Part shown: positions 11,165 through 25,200 of the stretch, in pieces
Position numbering within the stretch: position 1 is the first letter of the stretch
How the letters are laid out: each line of letters begins with the position of its first letter
NCBI RefSeq assembly: GCF_022458985.1
Contig: NC_061771.1
Span: 27,644,001-27,708,000, forward strand
Direction of reading: 5' to 3'
Length of the DNA: 64,000 bases
From: Mugil cephalus
Lineage: Eukaryota; Chordata; Actinopteri; Mugiliformes; Mugilidae
Notes under the pieces: model-generated
Database searches by the model: none
The model's input: the letters and a program-made list of their open reading frames with translations, nothing else
Told to the model about the DNA's origin: nothing
Translations under genes and position numbers: made by a program

Positions 11165-13318
11165 GGTCTCCCTTGTGCCAAACATGTTAACACCAACACA
11201 TTTATACGGAGTCTTTGTTTACTTGGTCGCTGTTTCTGTTATGTTAGCTACTGTTTCTGCCATCGGCTGTAACAAATGTGACAACATACTTCAGTTTACC
11301 GTGTAATTGTCCATGAATTAGCATATTTACTAACTGAAGGAATCAAATGTTAGCATTAGCTTGGTTTTCTGATACAGTGCTGTACGGGACAGTCAATATT
11401 AACATCAAACATAACATTATAAACAAAAGGAATAACATTTACTCACCAGACCAAAGTTCTCTCACCTGTAAAAGTCTGTCGGTAGTTCTCAGGATGACTA
11501 TCCAGGTGCGGCTATAATAAATGGGCGGGGCTAATGAATTAACACCTGAGCTGTCACATCCAGGTTCAGAGCTCGTCGTGACACCACTGACACCAATTCA
11601 CATTTTAACACCATTTAACACCATTTTAACTCACATTTGCTGTGTGTGGTTCGAGGGGAGGGGCCTCATACATACACAGTTTGGGATCTAGTGAATTTGG
11701 AATTTGTCAGGTCAACACCTTGTGATGTTCTTTACGTTTTATTTATTTATTCATTTATTTTTGCTTTGTCTTTAAGTGGTTCCCCGCTGCAGCTTCTCTC
11801 AGAAAAAACTCTCACAAACCGCTACTGAGTGGGTAACTAGCCGTGTTTCCATTACAGTTTTGAAATTTTGAGTACAATTACGTTTTGTACGTGTTTCCAT
11901 TGAAAGGTTTGCTGTAACTCTCATAACATCTTATCTCATCTCCAGTGACGAGGAAACACCCAAAAAAGTGTTTCTGTTGCACTTTTCTGATAAACTTTTT
12001 ATATTGATACATGCCAGTGTTGGCTGATATCTATATTATTTCATTTTATTTTATTATTATCATTATTTTGCTGCTTGTTATATTGTTGTCAGTGGTCATA
12101 ATGTTGTGGCTGATAGTGCCTGTGTGTAGCTATATTACGATTGTGACATAAATAATTAGCTCAGTAACTCCAGATGTGTGAAATCCAACCACACAATCAA
12201 CACTTGTTGTCTACAGTCTGATATTTGTATTCTGCCTCGTGGTGGATTCATTGCAGGCTTTTGGCAGCCATTTCCAAAATGGTTAATTATATAAATGTTG
12301 AGGAAATTTTGCAAATTGTTGAAAAGCTTTCAGTCAGAATATATTTTACATTGTTGCTGATATATCAATGTGAATATTTACTTTATCTCCATCTGAGATT
12401 GTCACCACCCAAATGTCTAAATACTGTCCATTCACGAGGATGATATGAGGATGGGTTAACAAGATCAGGGAAATAATCAAATTCATTCCATAGTGCATGA
12501 ATGACCACTGCTCATGATGTACACATTAACAAAAGATGTATTAATAATGAATGAAGCTGTAGCTCATCTACATTACGAGGGTTAGGAAGAGTCAGACGTC
12601 TGCAGAAGTATCTCCACATGTGTGAAACTTAAAGCTTAAAGAGACGGGTGGACGGACACATGAGTCGTTCTCTGGCGTGTGGCGTCCTTACATTAATCCT
12701 CACGAGAGAGAAAACGCGTACCTGCAAATGGGGTTTTGATTATATGCCCATAGGACGGATTAAACATGAGATTTATTTGTACGTTTTACTGTACGGAGCG
12801 GCTGAAGTGATTGGAAGGTTCAGATCATCGTCGTTAGTGTCAGGAGAAATTATTTTTGGTGTTTTGGTTAAAAATGTTTTCTGGCCATAGGGAAGGTTAA
12901 CTTTTAATGTAATGGTGCAAGAAACACCTTTACATATTATTCCACAAAATAATTATCTAAGCAGATTAGTTTAACGTAGGGTTTAAATGCATCGTGTGGC
13001 GTTTGATTAGTTATCGCAGATAAAAGTTGCTCTTTCATACATACTATTGCACTTTATTTATTCTTCCTACGTAAATGGTGTGTGTTTATAGCTGTCTGTA
13101 CTTCTTGTACACTTGTACATAAGCAAATCTTGTAAATATTTTTGCTAATTTTGTTTAATTTAATTTAATATTTATTAGTTGCATTATTTTGGATATTTAA
13201 TATATTTATTTTATTTTTATATTTTCTTTTTTTAAAAAATCTATATTTTATTTATTTCCATACTTTTTAATGTATTTAATTTTTAATTATTATTCTTTAT
13301 ATTCTTATGTACATAAGA

Positions 13319-13351
<33 letters not shown>

Positions 13352-13700
13352 TGTCTTATACTTATTTTGCTTTCCTCTTTACTTGTGGTTTTCTGCCTTT
13401 GTAATGTGCAACTGAGCTGCTGTTACCCAAAGTTTCCCTTGTGGATCAATAAAGTCTATGTAAGTCTGAGATGTGGAGACATGACGTAATTTAATCCAAT
13501 GGGATTTGTTGTGTTGTTTCAGAAAACATTAAAATATGATGTTTTGCAGGTTTTAATGTAATTTAACAAGACTTACAATCTTCTAGTTTAATGACCCATC
13601 ATCACACGATGAAATTATGTTAAATGTATTAAATATCCAACATTTAAATTTCTCATTTTTATTGTATCTAAACTTCCAGGAATCTTAAGAAACTCTGTGG
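11165..13700. other. AT-rich spacer with repeat fragments, no gene
   Basis: It holds small Tc1-MITE pieces ('ctagtgaatttggaatttgt' near 11694 and 'gtggtcataatgttgtggct' near 12093). It also holds a (TA)n run at 13326-13349 and a LINE-like tail at about 13415-13460 ('cccttgtggatcaataaagt'). Open frames of 60-80 codons here lack coding features and are not called. Confidence 0.5.
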
Positions 13701-13705
13701 ACTCC

Positions 13706-13749
13706 ACCTACCTACCTACCGACCTACCTACCTACCTACCTACCTACCT
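13706..13749. repeat. (CCTA)n microsatellite
   Basis: About ten tandem copies of a four-base unit with a single interruption (ccga). Confidence 0.9.
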
Positions 13750-13984
13750 TTACCTTTACATTTAGTTCCTTTTAATTGATCAAGGTTAATCTGAACTCAC
13801 CTGCTCCAGACAGATGGAATAATTGGACACATGGATTATTTCTGTCTAATCCAAAAACAACATTATTATTGTGTTGTATTGGTCTTCTGCTCCATCACAT
13901 GCAGATTATGAGAGGGAGCAGACGGGATGATTATTCCATTTATTTATTGTGGTGTGAAAGGAAAAGTCATGTTTATATTGACTG

Positions 13985-14070
13985 GATTTGACCCATTCTC
14001 ATACGAAAGTCAGTCATGGAGTTCCACAGGGTTCTGTGCTAGGACCATTCATTTTTACATTACACATCAA
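13985..14070 (+). mobile_element. LINE reverse-transcriptase fragment
   Basis: The translation [20 protein letters not shown] is the conserved [10 protein letters not shown] block of non-LTR reverse transcriptases. It matches the LINE at 16140-17461 at the nucleotide level and runs directly into simple repeats. Confidence 0.75.
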
Positions 14071-14157
14071 TCAACCAATTAATCAATCAGTCAGTCAATC
14101 GTTATTCATACAGCACTATTCATACATAAAAATCTCACTCTCATCTCAACTTGTCTT

Positions 14158-14264
14158 ATCTCATCTCATCTCATCTCATCTCATCTCATCTCATCTCATC
14201 TCATCTCATCTCATCTCATCTCATCTCATCTCATCTCATCTCATCTCATCTCATCTCATCTCAT
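14158..14264. repeat. (TCATC)n microsatellite, about 21 units
   Basis: A nearly perfect pentanucleotide array of about 107 bases, directly after the LINE fragment at 13985-14070. Confidence 0.95.
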
Positions 14265-14370
14265 GCCATTGAATTCCAGATATTGCTCTGACTGAAAGTC
14301 TATCTAACATCTGTCTGGAGTCGACCCAGTGGGATGCTCAGTGTTTCCAGGAGGGAGGGGATCGGAGCTG

Positions 14371-14400
14371 GTGGGGGTGGTGGTGGTGGTGGTGGTGGTG
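14371..14400. repeat. (GGT)n microsatellite
   Basis: Short G/T trinucleotide run, about eight units. Confidence 0.85.
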
Positions 14401-14539
14401 TTGGATTTGTCGCTGCAGGATTATCGTCCTCTGTAATTACTGCTCACGTGGCGAGCTGAGTGGACAGGAAAATACGAGGGCCAGGTCTGAGCGTGCAGAA
14501 GTGGAGAGGAGGATCATGGGTAGAGAGTCCGCTGACCTG

Positions 14540-16139
14540 ACCTGAGTGACACATTTACCTGCCAGAAACATAATGATTAAAACAAAACATACACACAAAA
14601 GCAATGTCAAAGAGAATTGTGTAAAAGGGGAGGAGCAAAGAGAATGGAGGGGCTGTGGACTTAGTTAATGTGTACAGGAGGTCTGTGAAGTTCATGATTC
14701 CTCTAAAAGAAAGACTTGTTTGAGTTTTCTTTAAGACATTTTCATCCAAGTGGTTCTTTAGATTTAAGTTCTCTTTGAATACATTTACAATGCACTACTT
14801 TCTGTCCAGGCCCAAGTCTTCGCTCTTTAAGATAATCTTGTATATAACTTACTTCATATCAGTCCGGTAGTTTCCAGAGAGAAGTTCAGGAGTTTACTGT
14901 GGGAGAAAGAAGAACAAAAATAAATTCCTGAAACATTCATATTCAGGTTTTTACACGTAACGCTCTTTTTCTCTTGTAACATTGAGAACACTTTAAACAG
15001 CTTTAGACTGTCATTCAAATTAAACCATGTGGAAAAACATAACTTGAAAAGCAGGTTTCTTGTCACTCCCCAGTGGCTGAATGCATTCGCCGCTGTGACT
15101 CACAGGTGGGTGAGTTCCTGAGTTTGTTCTAAACACTGTTACACTTTGGCTTGGAGCTGCTGTAACGAAAAGTAATTTCCCCCTGGGATCAATAAAGTCA
15201 TTCTGATTCTGATTCTGAAAGGGGGCTGTCTTAAAACCAGCAAGCCTTTGGATCTGAATCAAACTTAACTGTACACAATCCTCAGTGTGTTTTCAGTTTT
15301 CAACAGCTTCATCAACAAATGTTTTAGTTTGGGCTAAAAAAGATTCCTTTTTTAACTTCTTTTTCTTTTAAAGCCTGCTTTTTTGGTGATTCTTCTACAG
15401 GGGCCATTTTGCAGACATACAGATGTAAATGTGATGTAAATCCATGAAGGAATTAATGCAAAAATAGAACCAGCCAAACAGTCTGCACGTTTCCTGCAAC
15501 ACAAATTTACATGAGACATAAAACGACAAACTATTTGAAAATATGAGATCACAGACAATGGAGGCATGTTTTGAATATATAAGCTTATATATTCTGCTTT
15601 TAAGTGATTTACTCAAATTTATGGCAAAATCTAGTTTTGAAATAAGATAAGATTAGATAATCCTTTAATTTATCCCACAGCGGTGTTCCCTGCAACACTG
15701 TAAAATATATTTACACAAGGCATAAAACAACAAACTAATAAACAGAGCTATGGTGAAATAGGAAAAAGCATGTGTCAATAAAAAAAAAAAGTGTGAAAAA
15801 AGGCCAAATAAAACACAGCAATAATGGATCAAACCATTGTGCGTTGTATAAGTTATATGCATTCCATTATTCGTCCATTATTTTTGTAACTTACAGCAAA
15901 CATTTATTCTGTTTGCTTATATTTATCCTGGCATGTATTTTCTTATTTATTGTGTTTTTAGGTTGATTTACTCAGATCTATGTCTTTAAAATCTAGTTTC
16001 ATTTATTTAGTCATTTTTGTTTGTTTGTTTTTATTGCAGAATTCCTCATGCATGTGTGTTTTCCCCTACAACACTGTAAGTGTAAAGGACTATAACTCAT
16101 TACTGAGAGTATTTCATTTATTTTACATTTATTTTACGT
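14540..16139. other. Spacer with a LINE 3' tail, no gene
   Basis: At 15148-15225 'agctgctgtaacgaaaagta', 'aatttccccctgggatcaat' and 'aaagtcattctgattctgat' form the familiar 3' end of fish L2-like LINEs with a (TTCTGA)n tail. The rest is AT-rich without supported coding sequence. Confidence 0.5.
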
Positions 16140-17461
16140 ACCAGGTTTTAGAGCTCATCATAGTACAGAAACAGCTCTGGTTAAAGTTACCAATGATCTC
16201 CTCGTGGCTTCAGATGATGGACTTGTCTCTATACTTGTCCTGCTAGATCTCAGTGCTGCATTTGACACTATTGATCACAATATACTACTACAGAGACTTG
16301 AAAGTGTGATCAAAATTATAGGAACTGCACTAGACTGGGTTGAATCATATCTGTCAGACAGATTCCAGTTTGTCCATGTAAACAACAATTTTTCTATATG
16401 TACCAAAGTAAGCTATGGAGTTCCTTTAGGGTTTTGTGCTAGGACCAATATTATTCACATTATACATGCTTCCCTTAGGCAATATTATTAGAAAGCAAGG
16501 CATTAAATTCCGTTGCTGCGCAGATGATACCCAGTTATATTTATCCATGAAACCAGATGAAACTAATCAGCTGGTTAAACTCCAAGCACCTTAAAGACAT
16601 AAAGGCTCGGATGACCTGTAACTTTCTACTTTTAAACTCAGACAAAACAGAAGTCATTGTATTTGGCTCTAAAACATGTCAGAGATTCATTATCTAATCA
16701 CCTACTTTTGTTGGATGGCATTGCCTGTCTCAACAGATCACTACGATCTCTAAGTGCAGGTCTACTTGTGGTTCCTAGAGTTTCTAAAAGTAGAATGGGA
16801 GGTAGAGCCTTCAGCTCCTCTCCTGTGGAACCAGCTCCCAGTTTGGGTTCTGGAGGCAGACACCGTCTCTACTTTTAAGGTCAGGCTTCAGACTTTCCTT
16901 TTTGACAAAGCTTATAGTTAGTGCTGGACTTAACCATCCCTTAGTTATGCTGCTATAGGCCTAGGCTGCAGGGGGACGATGCACTGAGGACATGTCCTCT
17001 CCTCTCTCTTCTCTGGCTCCTGTCCTTTAATAATTTTATTCAATTCTTATATTTTATCCTGTTACCAACGCGTGTCTCACTCTCATCCTCCTCCCTCCCT
17101 CCATCTTGTTGTGAGGGTCTCTGGTCTGGAGTGCTGAATATCTGACCTGTGGAGTTCTAAGCTACATCTGCTGTCGTGGCCTCATCAACCAGCCCAGTCT
17201 TCATGGTCTGGAGTCTGTGTATCAGACCTGAGGAGCTCCATAAACTACATCTACCCCAGTCTTCATGGCCTCCTCCAGTTGTCCACTTCTACCTAGATGA
17301 ACAGTTCACCAACCTGCCCATGATTGATGATTGATGTATGTATTTATGACAGAAGTTTGTTTATCTGTTTCACCTGCTCTTTCTACCCTTTGTTAAGCAT
17401 CTTGAGCATCAATTTGTATTATTATTGGCACTATATAAATCAAACTGAATTGAATTGAATT
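16140..17461 (+). mobile_element. Non-LTR retrotransposon (LINE) 3' part, degenerate
   Basis: Plus-strand frames give LLDLSAAFDTIDHNILLQRL, then ALDWVESYLSDRFQFVHVNN and a damaged GVPLGF block. LLLNSDKTEVIVFGS follows near 16625-16672, and GLLVVPRVSKSRMGGRAFSS near 16763-16820. Frames shift between these blocks and a large part of the palm/thumb region between VIVFGS and LLVVPRV is missing. The 3' untranslated part ends at about 17461 in 'ctatataaatcaaactgaat' and a short TTGAA repeat tail. It lies in the spacer upstream of IFNGR1. It is dead by frameshift and deletion. Confidence 0.85.
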
Positions 17462-18110
17462 TAAGTGTGATGAATGAGATAAATAAGATGTGATGCACCT
17501 TTTTTTTCAGTGCAGTACAAAAAAAGACAAAATAAAACATCAATAAAGTAAAAATAATGGATTAACACATTGTGTGGTGTTTAACAGTTCATTAGATATA
17601 CTAAAAAAGTGGTATTATTTGTTATTATTAACTTATATAATATAAGCATATATGTATATTTTTTTTACTCTGTCGTAAAAATCAAATGTTTTAATCATAT
17701 ATGTATTTTTTTCCTTTTTCATATATATACATATATACACATTTTGTAACAGGTTTCTTTCTCTGTACATTTGTTCACGAGCGTGTGATTTCATGACACG
17801 CTCCGCCCATTTCCGGCTACGTCATCCAGGTGAGTTTTTCAGGTGAACATCCTCCTGCTTCCGCCTCGCATTCACAGACGAGCCCCGGAGCTTAGAAGTA
17901 CGTCAGTTACTGTACTTTTCGCAATGGCTCTGTCTTGACTGTGTGGCTTTTTTTCTTCTCTGATGAGTAACTCCGCGCGTTGTTGAGACATGTGTGAGTT
18001 TCTGAGGAAAGCCAGTTGACGCTACACCCGTGTTTTTTTCTTTTTTTTTTTTTTCTTCTTCCCCCTTTTCTTGTGGCTCCTGTTTCTGAAGCGGTCCACA
18101 GGCCTGAAAC
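17462..18110. other. Upstream region of IFNGR1
   Basis: AT-rich up to about 17760, then GC-richer, which suits a promoter and 5' untranslated region. 'ctccgcccatttccggctac' followed by 'gtcatccagg' at 17801-17830 looks promoter-like, with a GC-box-like CCGCCC. A T/C run at 18030-18066 precedes the start codon. No TATA box at a convincing distance was seen. Confidence 0.4.
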
Positions 18111-21100
18111 ATGCCGCTGCCGGACGGCTCTTTCGCGGCCCTTCTTCTCCTGGTGACCGGGGTTTCTGCTGTTTCTGGGTCCGGTGAGTTCACTCCCTTT
18201 ATATGTCTAAAAAGTAAATTTAAATATATATTAAATGGATTCATGTTTTTTTTTTTTTCTTTTTGACTTCAAATCAAGAAGTAATTGCTGATCTAATCTG
18301 TCAAGACTCACCACTTGAACTCGCGTTTTTACGACTGTAAACGCTTTTACGCCTTTTAAAATATTTTCCATTTTATTTATTTACACAATTAAAATATCCA
18401 TTCTTTCCTTTTCTATTCTTTATTTATATGTATATATTTATTTTAATTATTTCATTTTTTTTATTTGATTGTCACCTTAGCATATCTGACCAACGAATGA
18501 GAGATAATAAAAACTAAAATAAAATAAATAAAAATAATATTAATAAACCAGACTATAAAACTGATGAGAATAAATAATAATGATAATAAATATAAAAAAT
18601 ATATAAAAGCACAAGAAGTCATATCATTTTATATGACTTGTTTTTCTTTTGACTTTAATAAAACGTACATAGTAGAAAAACTGAGCTAGCTTTATGGCGA
18701 GTACATCTCATGGAGGTTGTTGAATCTTTTTTTTTAACCCTCTTTAAAAGCGTCTGCCAGCAGATAAAGGTGGTATGCAGCGACGCAGGTTCAGACCATG
18801 ATATTTCCACCCCCATGCTATTTCCCAGCATCTCTAGATGACTTCACCTGCCTGCTCTTATTGTAATGTTTCAAAGGAAAGTCTCTTTTTGTGCGTGTGT
18901 GTGTGTGTGTCCTGGCACATCGCCTGTGCAAATTAAATTTTTTTGTAGTGACTTCCCGATTTCCAGTTGCTCAGTGTTGCACAGTCGCTTGTATATCCTG
19001 TGAGGAAACGTCGAGTTTTAATCAGAGCCTTTCAAAGACACACAACTCAGTCATGCACGTCATGGTGTATATATACAAAAAGAAGAATGAGATGAGGGCA
19101 GCTGGGTGTACAGAGTTTATTCCAACTGTCTTCTTCTAGTCCCAATCTGCATAGGTTCTCAGTGAACGTTTGTTTTATTTGGACGTAATCTGTCATTTGA
19201 GGAAGTGGCCAAAGACTTTCAAGATGTAAGAGGAAGTCAAAGGTCAAGACCCCAGCAGAAAAACTTCAGCAGAAGATAATTTAAATAATGTATGAAGTCA
19301 TATATTATATAAACTGGTGAACAGAGCATTGAGTTTAAAATGAATAGGTCTATATGTGTAGATAATAGGCTGCAGAGTTTTATTTAAAATGTTGTCGACA
19401 TCACAGTCGGTTTGTTTTTTTCATGATGGTTCAAATTTACACTGTGAACAATGACAAAGTTAATGCCCAACAAATGTACTTTTATTAGCTTGTCGGTGAT
19501 ACTGTGACTCACACAAAAGTGTTTCCTTGGAGCTGTGAATGTTTTCCAGGTCGATGTGTCATCGGTTATATTCATTCACTTGCATAATGAGTTTAATTGT
19601 TGTTTACTTATTTTTTTAATCGGACGTGACTTTTTGTGAGGTTTCTCTGTGGTGAGAAACGTTTGTGTCTCTGTCTCAGACGTAGAAACATGAACCGTCA
19701 GGTTCTTTATCTTTATTCGGCTCCGGGTCCAAGTCGTGTTCTCGTCTGGAGTTGAACTATGAACTAAAAAAGATGCTGTAAACATCACACCTACTATAAA
19801 ATCAAAGGTCGACGCCTCATATACGTGCGTCTTGATTCTCCGGCAGCAAACTGAGTTTCTAAGAAGAGAAATCCTTCTGTGCATGTAACCCACCTACATC
19901 CCAGGCCCCTCAGCCATGGACGTGAGGGGGATTCGAACCGCCGACCTTCCGGCTCTAGATCTGCTCCTCTAGACCCTTTAGACGGCGGCGATCTGGACGA
20001 GTTTCCACTGATCTCTATCCCATCCTGAATCATTTAGATGAATTTAATGAGGGGGAATTACTGCAGTTTACCTTCTGTGGTTTGGTTGGATCAATGTTCA
20101 CATCAGCTTTACGCCGATCAGCCACAACATTATGCCCACTGACAGGAGAAGTGAATAGCATTTAAACCATCTTATATTAATTCAGTGTTCTGCTGGGAAA
20201 CTTTTGGCCCTGGCATGTAGCACCCACCTAGACCGGACCAGACACCCCCAACCCCATGTCCATTCCCTGGTGAGTCACATCTGATTTGGAGACACAAAGG
20301 AGATCTACACAATGTTAGGAAGGTGGTCATACTGTTATGCCAGTGTATAATCCAGAATTTCCTTGTAATGTGGTAGAGCAGAGCGTAGTGTTAATTGAAC
20401 GAGAGGAAGTGTGGGTGGCATTGATATCGTGGCCCCGCCCTCCGGCTCCAAAGTCACAAGATGGCGCCGCCCGTATTCCCGGGAAAATAGCATCGGCGTG
20501 GACAATGCGTGGGAAAGAAGTGTGGACGTGTCGTCCATATTTATATCATACAGTGTAGGGATATAAGTTTTCTTTCTTAAACTCCTAGTGTGTCTGTGGC
20601 TGTACTGCGGTGGCATTTCAAAATCTTTGGTTGATTAGACATTTATATAGACATATATATATATATATAATTTCCCCCCACAGATTTAAATTTCTTTAAA
20701 TAAATTATAAATGGAGGCAGAAGACGTTATCTTTCAGTCAGCACCATTGACTGTGTATGCTCATTAACAGGAGCTTTCGCCACAGTAGTCGAGACCTGTC
20801 AATCACAGTAGGCCCCGCCCCTATCGCTGCTGAGCCAATCACGAGGCTGCATAATCCACACTGACTCTGTCAGGTTCCCCTTCACCTGGCCGAGAGTCCC
20901 GTCAGTTCCCAGGTGAAATCCCAGACGCACGTTGCGATATTAGCTGAAGAGAAGCTAACAGTGCAGCTAGCTCCCATGAGGCCGGAATGGATCGCTTTGT
21001 TTTACCTTATTTTCTTTATTTTGTCAATCAATAATGTCACCTAATAATGTATATTTATAAATAGCAGCAGGCCGAGTTTAATGACCACTATCTCATCATT

Positions 21101-22057
21101 TTGGGATCGTTAGTCCGAAAAAAGTTGAAGACTTGTGGGTTTAAAGCAGCAGCAGGTGGAAGGAAAATCTTCACCTTCGACTTAATTCTCTTTTTAAATC
21201 ATAAAAACAGGTTAAACTTGCTCGCATCACTGGAGCGCGATGCTCGTCGTGGGTGGAGCATTTAGTGCATATAGTGTATCAATCCATCAGCACCAGCAGT
21301 GAGCAGTGTTATTTTTTATTTTTTTATTACTGCCAGCGGTGAAGCTTAAAGAACAGGATGTGTCAGCTTTTATTTTCTCTCTCTCTCTCTCTCCCTGTGT
21401 TGCGTTCAAAGACTTTTCCCTGGCCACCGTCTCCTCGGTTTACAGCTGCCTCTCAGGATTTAATGTGGTGCCTAGAGAGAATCTATTTATTCACGGTGAT
21501 GCACAATATAAAAAAAAAACAGTTTGATTAACGTCAGGATGAAAGTGCTGCAGGATTCGTACGTGTAGATGTCATTTTATTTGAACTGGAATCTCGTCTT
21601 CTGAGATCTCTTTTTTTTCCCCCCGAATCATTTACAAGACGCACTTTGAATTACTGTAAAGTCACCGGATTGGAAGCAGGAGCTCGGAGACAATGACGGC
21701 AGGAATGTTGAAAGGCAGCCGGATCGGTTTTGTTGTTGTCGTGCGACTGCTCACTTGTCACTGTCGCCTCGCCCTCCGCGTGACGTGGGTGAAACGTTCA
21801 TTCAGACTAGACCGGCGTGTTTTTGTCATGAGTGGACCCTTTTTGTAGATATTTCGCCAGTGGCTCGCGGTGCAGAGTGAAGGCGGGGAGGGGGTCGGTA
21901 TAAATCAATCCTCCCGTGTCGGAAGGTTGAGTTGACGTCCGGGAAACCAGGAACGTGTTCTGAGAAAGTCATCCCCACTGGATCACGAGAAACCCGTGGG
22001 GAGACTGGAGGAAAGTCTGGAGTAGAGGAGCAGACGGCACCAGCACAGATCACATCA

Positions 22058-22092
<35 letters not shown>

Positions 22093-22199
22093 AAGCTGGC
22101 AGATGATTTATATAGAGAGAAGAATGTGTGGACTGAAGTTTATCTACTGCGTGTGTGCAAGTGAAATGTTTTATCTGTTTCATCAAGAATAGGTTCAAA

Positions 22200-22256
<57 letters not shown>

Positions 22257-25200
22257 CATCCATCCATCCATCCATCCATCCATCCATCCATCCACTTTTC
22301 TTATATAGACTAAGCCTCTGCAGCCTCTGCTCCTCCATCCAGAGTTGAACCCTCCTGGTCTGAGACGAACCGATCCTCATTTACACTCCTTCTCTTACAG
22401 TTCTACCTCCAACAAACGTGACCCTGAGCTGCCAGGATTTCAAAGTCACAGCCAGCTGGGCGCACAGCCGACCACAAGCCAGCTTCAAGGTCAAGCTCAA
22501 CTCCAATATACGTGAAGGGTGAGATGTTACAAGCCACAAGACACGTTTTTTTGTTAATGTTACGTTTTTTGTCATGAATGCATTTTCTGCATCGTCTCAT
22601 GGTGGTTGTTTTCTTATTTTTTTTCTTGAAGGCTGCATGGAAACCAGACCAGAGAGCATCACTACGATCTGAGCCACATCTTCTGGGCACAGAACAGCTG
22701 CTTCATGGACATCTGCTTCGTCACGGTGACGGCCGTGGAGGGAGACGAGGAGTCTGATGGAGTCGACTCCAACACGTTGTCCTTTGACGACCTAGAGACG
22801 TCGCTCAAGAGATGTAAGCAGATGTTCAGAGAGCACGATGCACGTCGGATGAGGATGAGGAGGAGGGGGAGTCACGGAGAGAGTTTTGCTTTGTCTCCCC
22901 AGGCCGTTTAGGTTTTCCTCGGGTCGACGTCGATGCTCATGACTCCGGGGCCACAGTGATGTTCTCCCACCCCGTCCGCTACTACAAGGAGCTGAAGGAC
23001 AAGAAGCTGCCCAAATTCAAATTCAACGTCTCGATAGATACAGAGGACCAAACGCAAAAGGTAGGCAGGCCTCGTCTGGCCTCGTCGGCCTTTACGCGAA
23101 CACCGTACAGGCTCAGACGTTGGAGCTTTGCATAGGCAACGAGGAAGGAAATTAATTCATCCCTGAGGACTTGTTCGTCTTTAATTCAAATCTCGATTTG
23201 ACTCCGTTAAAACCAGGAAGCGGCGAGGTTAAAGCAAAATACTGCGTCCTTGTTCAATGCACGAACGTGTGAAACTTAACTCGCCATGAATGAAGTCGTT
23301 TCCTAGCTCCAGTGTTGCATGTTTAATTCTTTTTAATGCTTCAGGAGAAATGAGGAGAAACCAGTTCTGACAGTGTTCAGATAGTCACTTGATTGTTCCT
23401 CTGAAAGTAAAACCAGTCGTGCTACTCTGACGATGGAAATCTACTGCAAGGATCAGCCACAACATTATGACCACTGGCAGGAGACGTAAATAACATTTCA
23501 AGAATCAAGAATCAAGAATCTTTATTGTCATTATGCAAGGCACAACGAAATTCTGTTCAGCAGCTCTTGGTATAAATGTACAGACCTGAGATATATAAAT
23601 AATATAAATATAGAATAGGAAATATAAAATAGAATAACAAGTTAAAATAAAAAATAGAATTTAAGAATAAAATAAGATGAGATGAGAGGTAGTAGTGCAA
23701 TCAAGGATATTTAAAGTGACCAGTATGAATATTGCATGTATAGCAGCATGTTTAGACAAGGTGCAGTGCAGTATCAGAGTCTATCTGGCATCTGCAGGGG
23801 TTTAATGCTCAGTCTCTGGATGGGGGGGTATGTGAGGAGATGGGGTGATGGATTTCACAGCTCTGGGGAAGAAGCTGTGTCTCAGTCTGTTTGTGTTGGT
23901 CTTTATATTCCTGAACCTCTTCCTAGAGGGAAGAGGCACAAACAGTTCGTGGCCTGGGTGGGTGGGGTCTGCAGCTATACGGCCAGCCCTCCTTTGGACC
24001 CGGCTGTCATATATTGAGTCCAGGTGTGGGAGAGGACTCCCAACAATCCCCTGTGCGGTTTTCACCACCCGGGCCAAGTCCTTCCTGTCCTGTACAGTGC
24101 AGCTCCCATACCACACTGTTGCACTCAGACAGAGGATGCTCTCTATTGTGGCTCTGTAGAAGTTTGTCAGAAGCTGAGAGGAGAGTCCAGTCCTTTTCAG
24201 CTTCCTGAGGAAGAAGAGCCTTTGTTGGGCCTTCTTCACCAGGTGAGATGTATGCGTGGACCAAGTGAGGTCAGATGTGATGTGGATGCCAAGGAACTTG
24301 ATGTTGTCCACCCGTTCCACCTCCTCCCCATGAATGAGGAGAGGGGTGTGTTCCTTCCTCCTGGATCTCCTGAAGTCCACGATGACCTCCTTGGTCTTGC
24401 TGGTGTTCAGGACAAGGTTGTTGTCTGAACACCATCCTGTCAGGTGCTGGATCTCCTCTCTGTAGTGAGTCTCGTCGTTGTCCGATATGAGACCCACTAC
24501 GGTGGTGTCATCTGCAAACTTCACAACCATGTTTGTGGGGTGAACGGCAGTGCAGTCATGTGTGAAGAGGGTGAAGAGGGCCGGGCTGAGCACACATCCC
24601 TGCGGTGTCCCTGTGCTCAGGACCAGTGTAGATGATGTACGGTCCCCAATTCTCACCACTTGTGGCCTGTGGGTGAGAAAGTCTCTAATCCATGAGCACA
24701 GAGAGGCAGACAGTCCAAGGTTGTGGAGTTTCAGCGTCAGCTTGTCTGGGGATTTTTTGGCACCGGCACAATGATGGAGGACTTGAGGCAGACAGGAACT
24801 GAAGCGAGCTGCAGGGACAGGTTGAAAATGTCCAGGAAGACTCCAGCCAGCTGATGGGCACACAGCTTCAGGACCCGACCTGACACCTTATCTGGTCCTG
24901 CAGCTTTGCTGATGTTGACACACCTGGCAGCAGAGAGACTGTCCAACCTCCACAGCCAGAGGAGCAGCCCCAGCCCCTCCTCAGCGCCACGCTGAGGAGG
25001 GGCTGGGGCTGCTCCTCTGGCTGTGGAGGTTGGACAGTCTCTCTGCTGCCAGGTGTGTCGAAGCGTGCAAAGAAACTGTTTAAAGTGTCAGGCAGAAGGG
25101 GGTCGTGGTTGAACTGCTGGTTGCTGTTCCTGTAGTCTGTTATGGTTCTGATGCCTCTCCACATTTCACGCGGGTTGTTGTCGGTGAAGTGCTCCTCGAT

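Noticed and set aside
14158-14264. Possible CRISPR-like or coding repeat
   Set aside because: It is a simple five-base tandem repeat without spacers; the frame across it is a SHLIS repeat with no biological meaning.
23736-24428. Plus-strand open frames over the LINE
   Set aside because: They are antisense shadows of the minus-strand reverse transcriptase.
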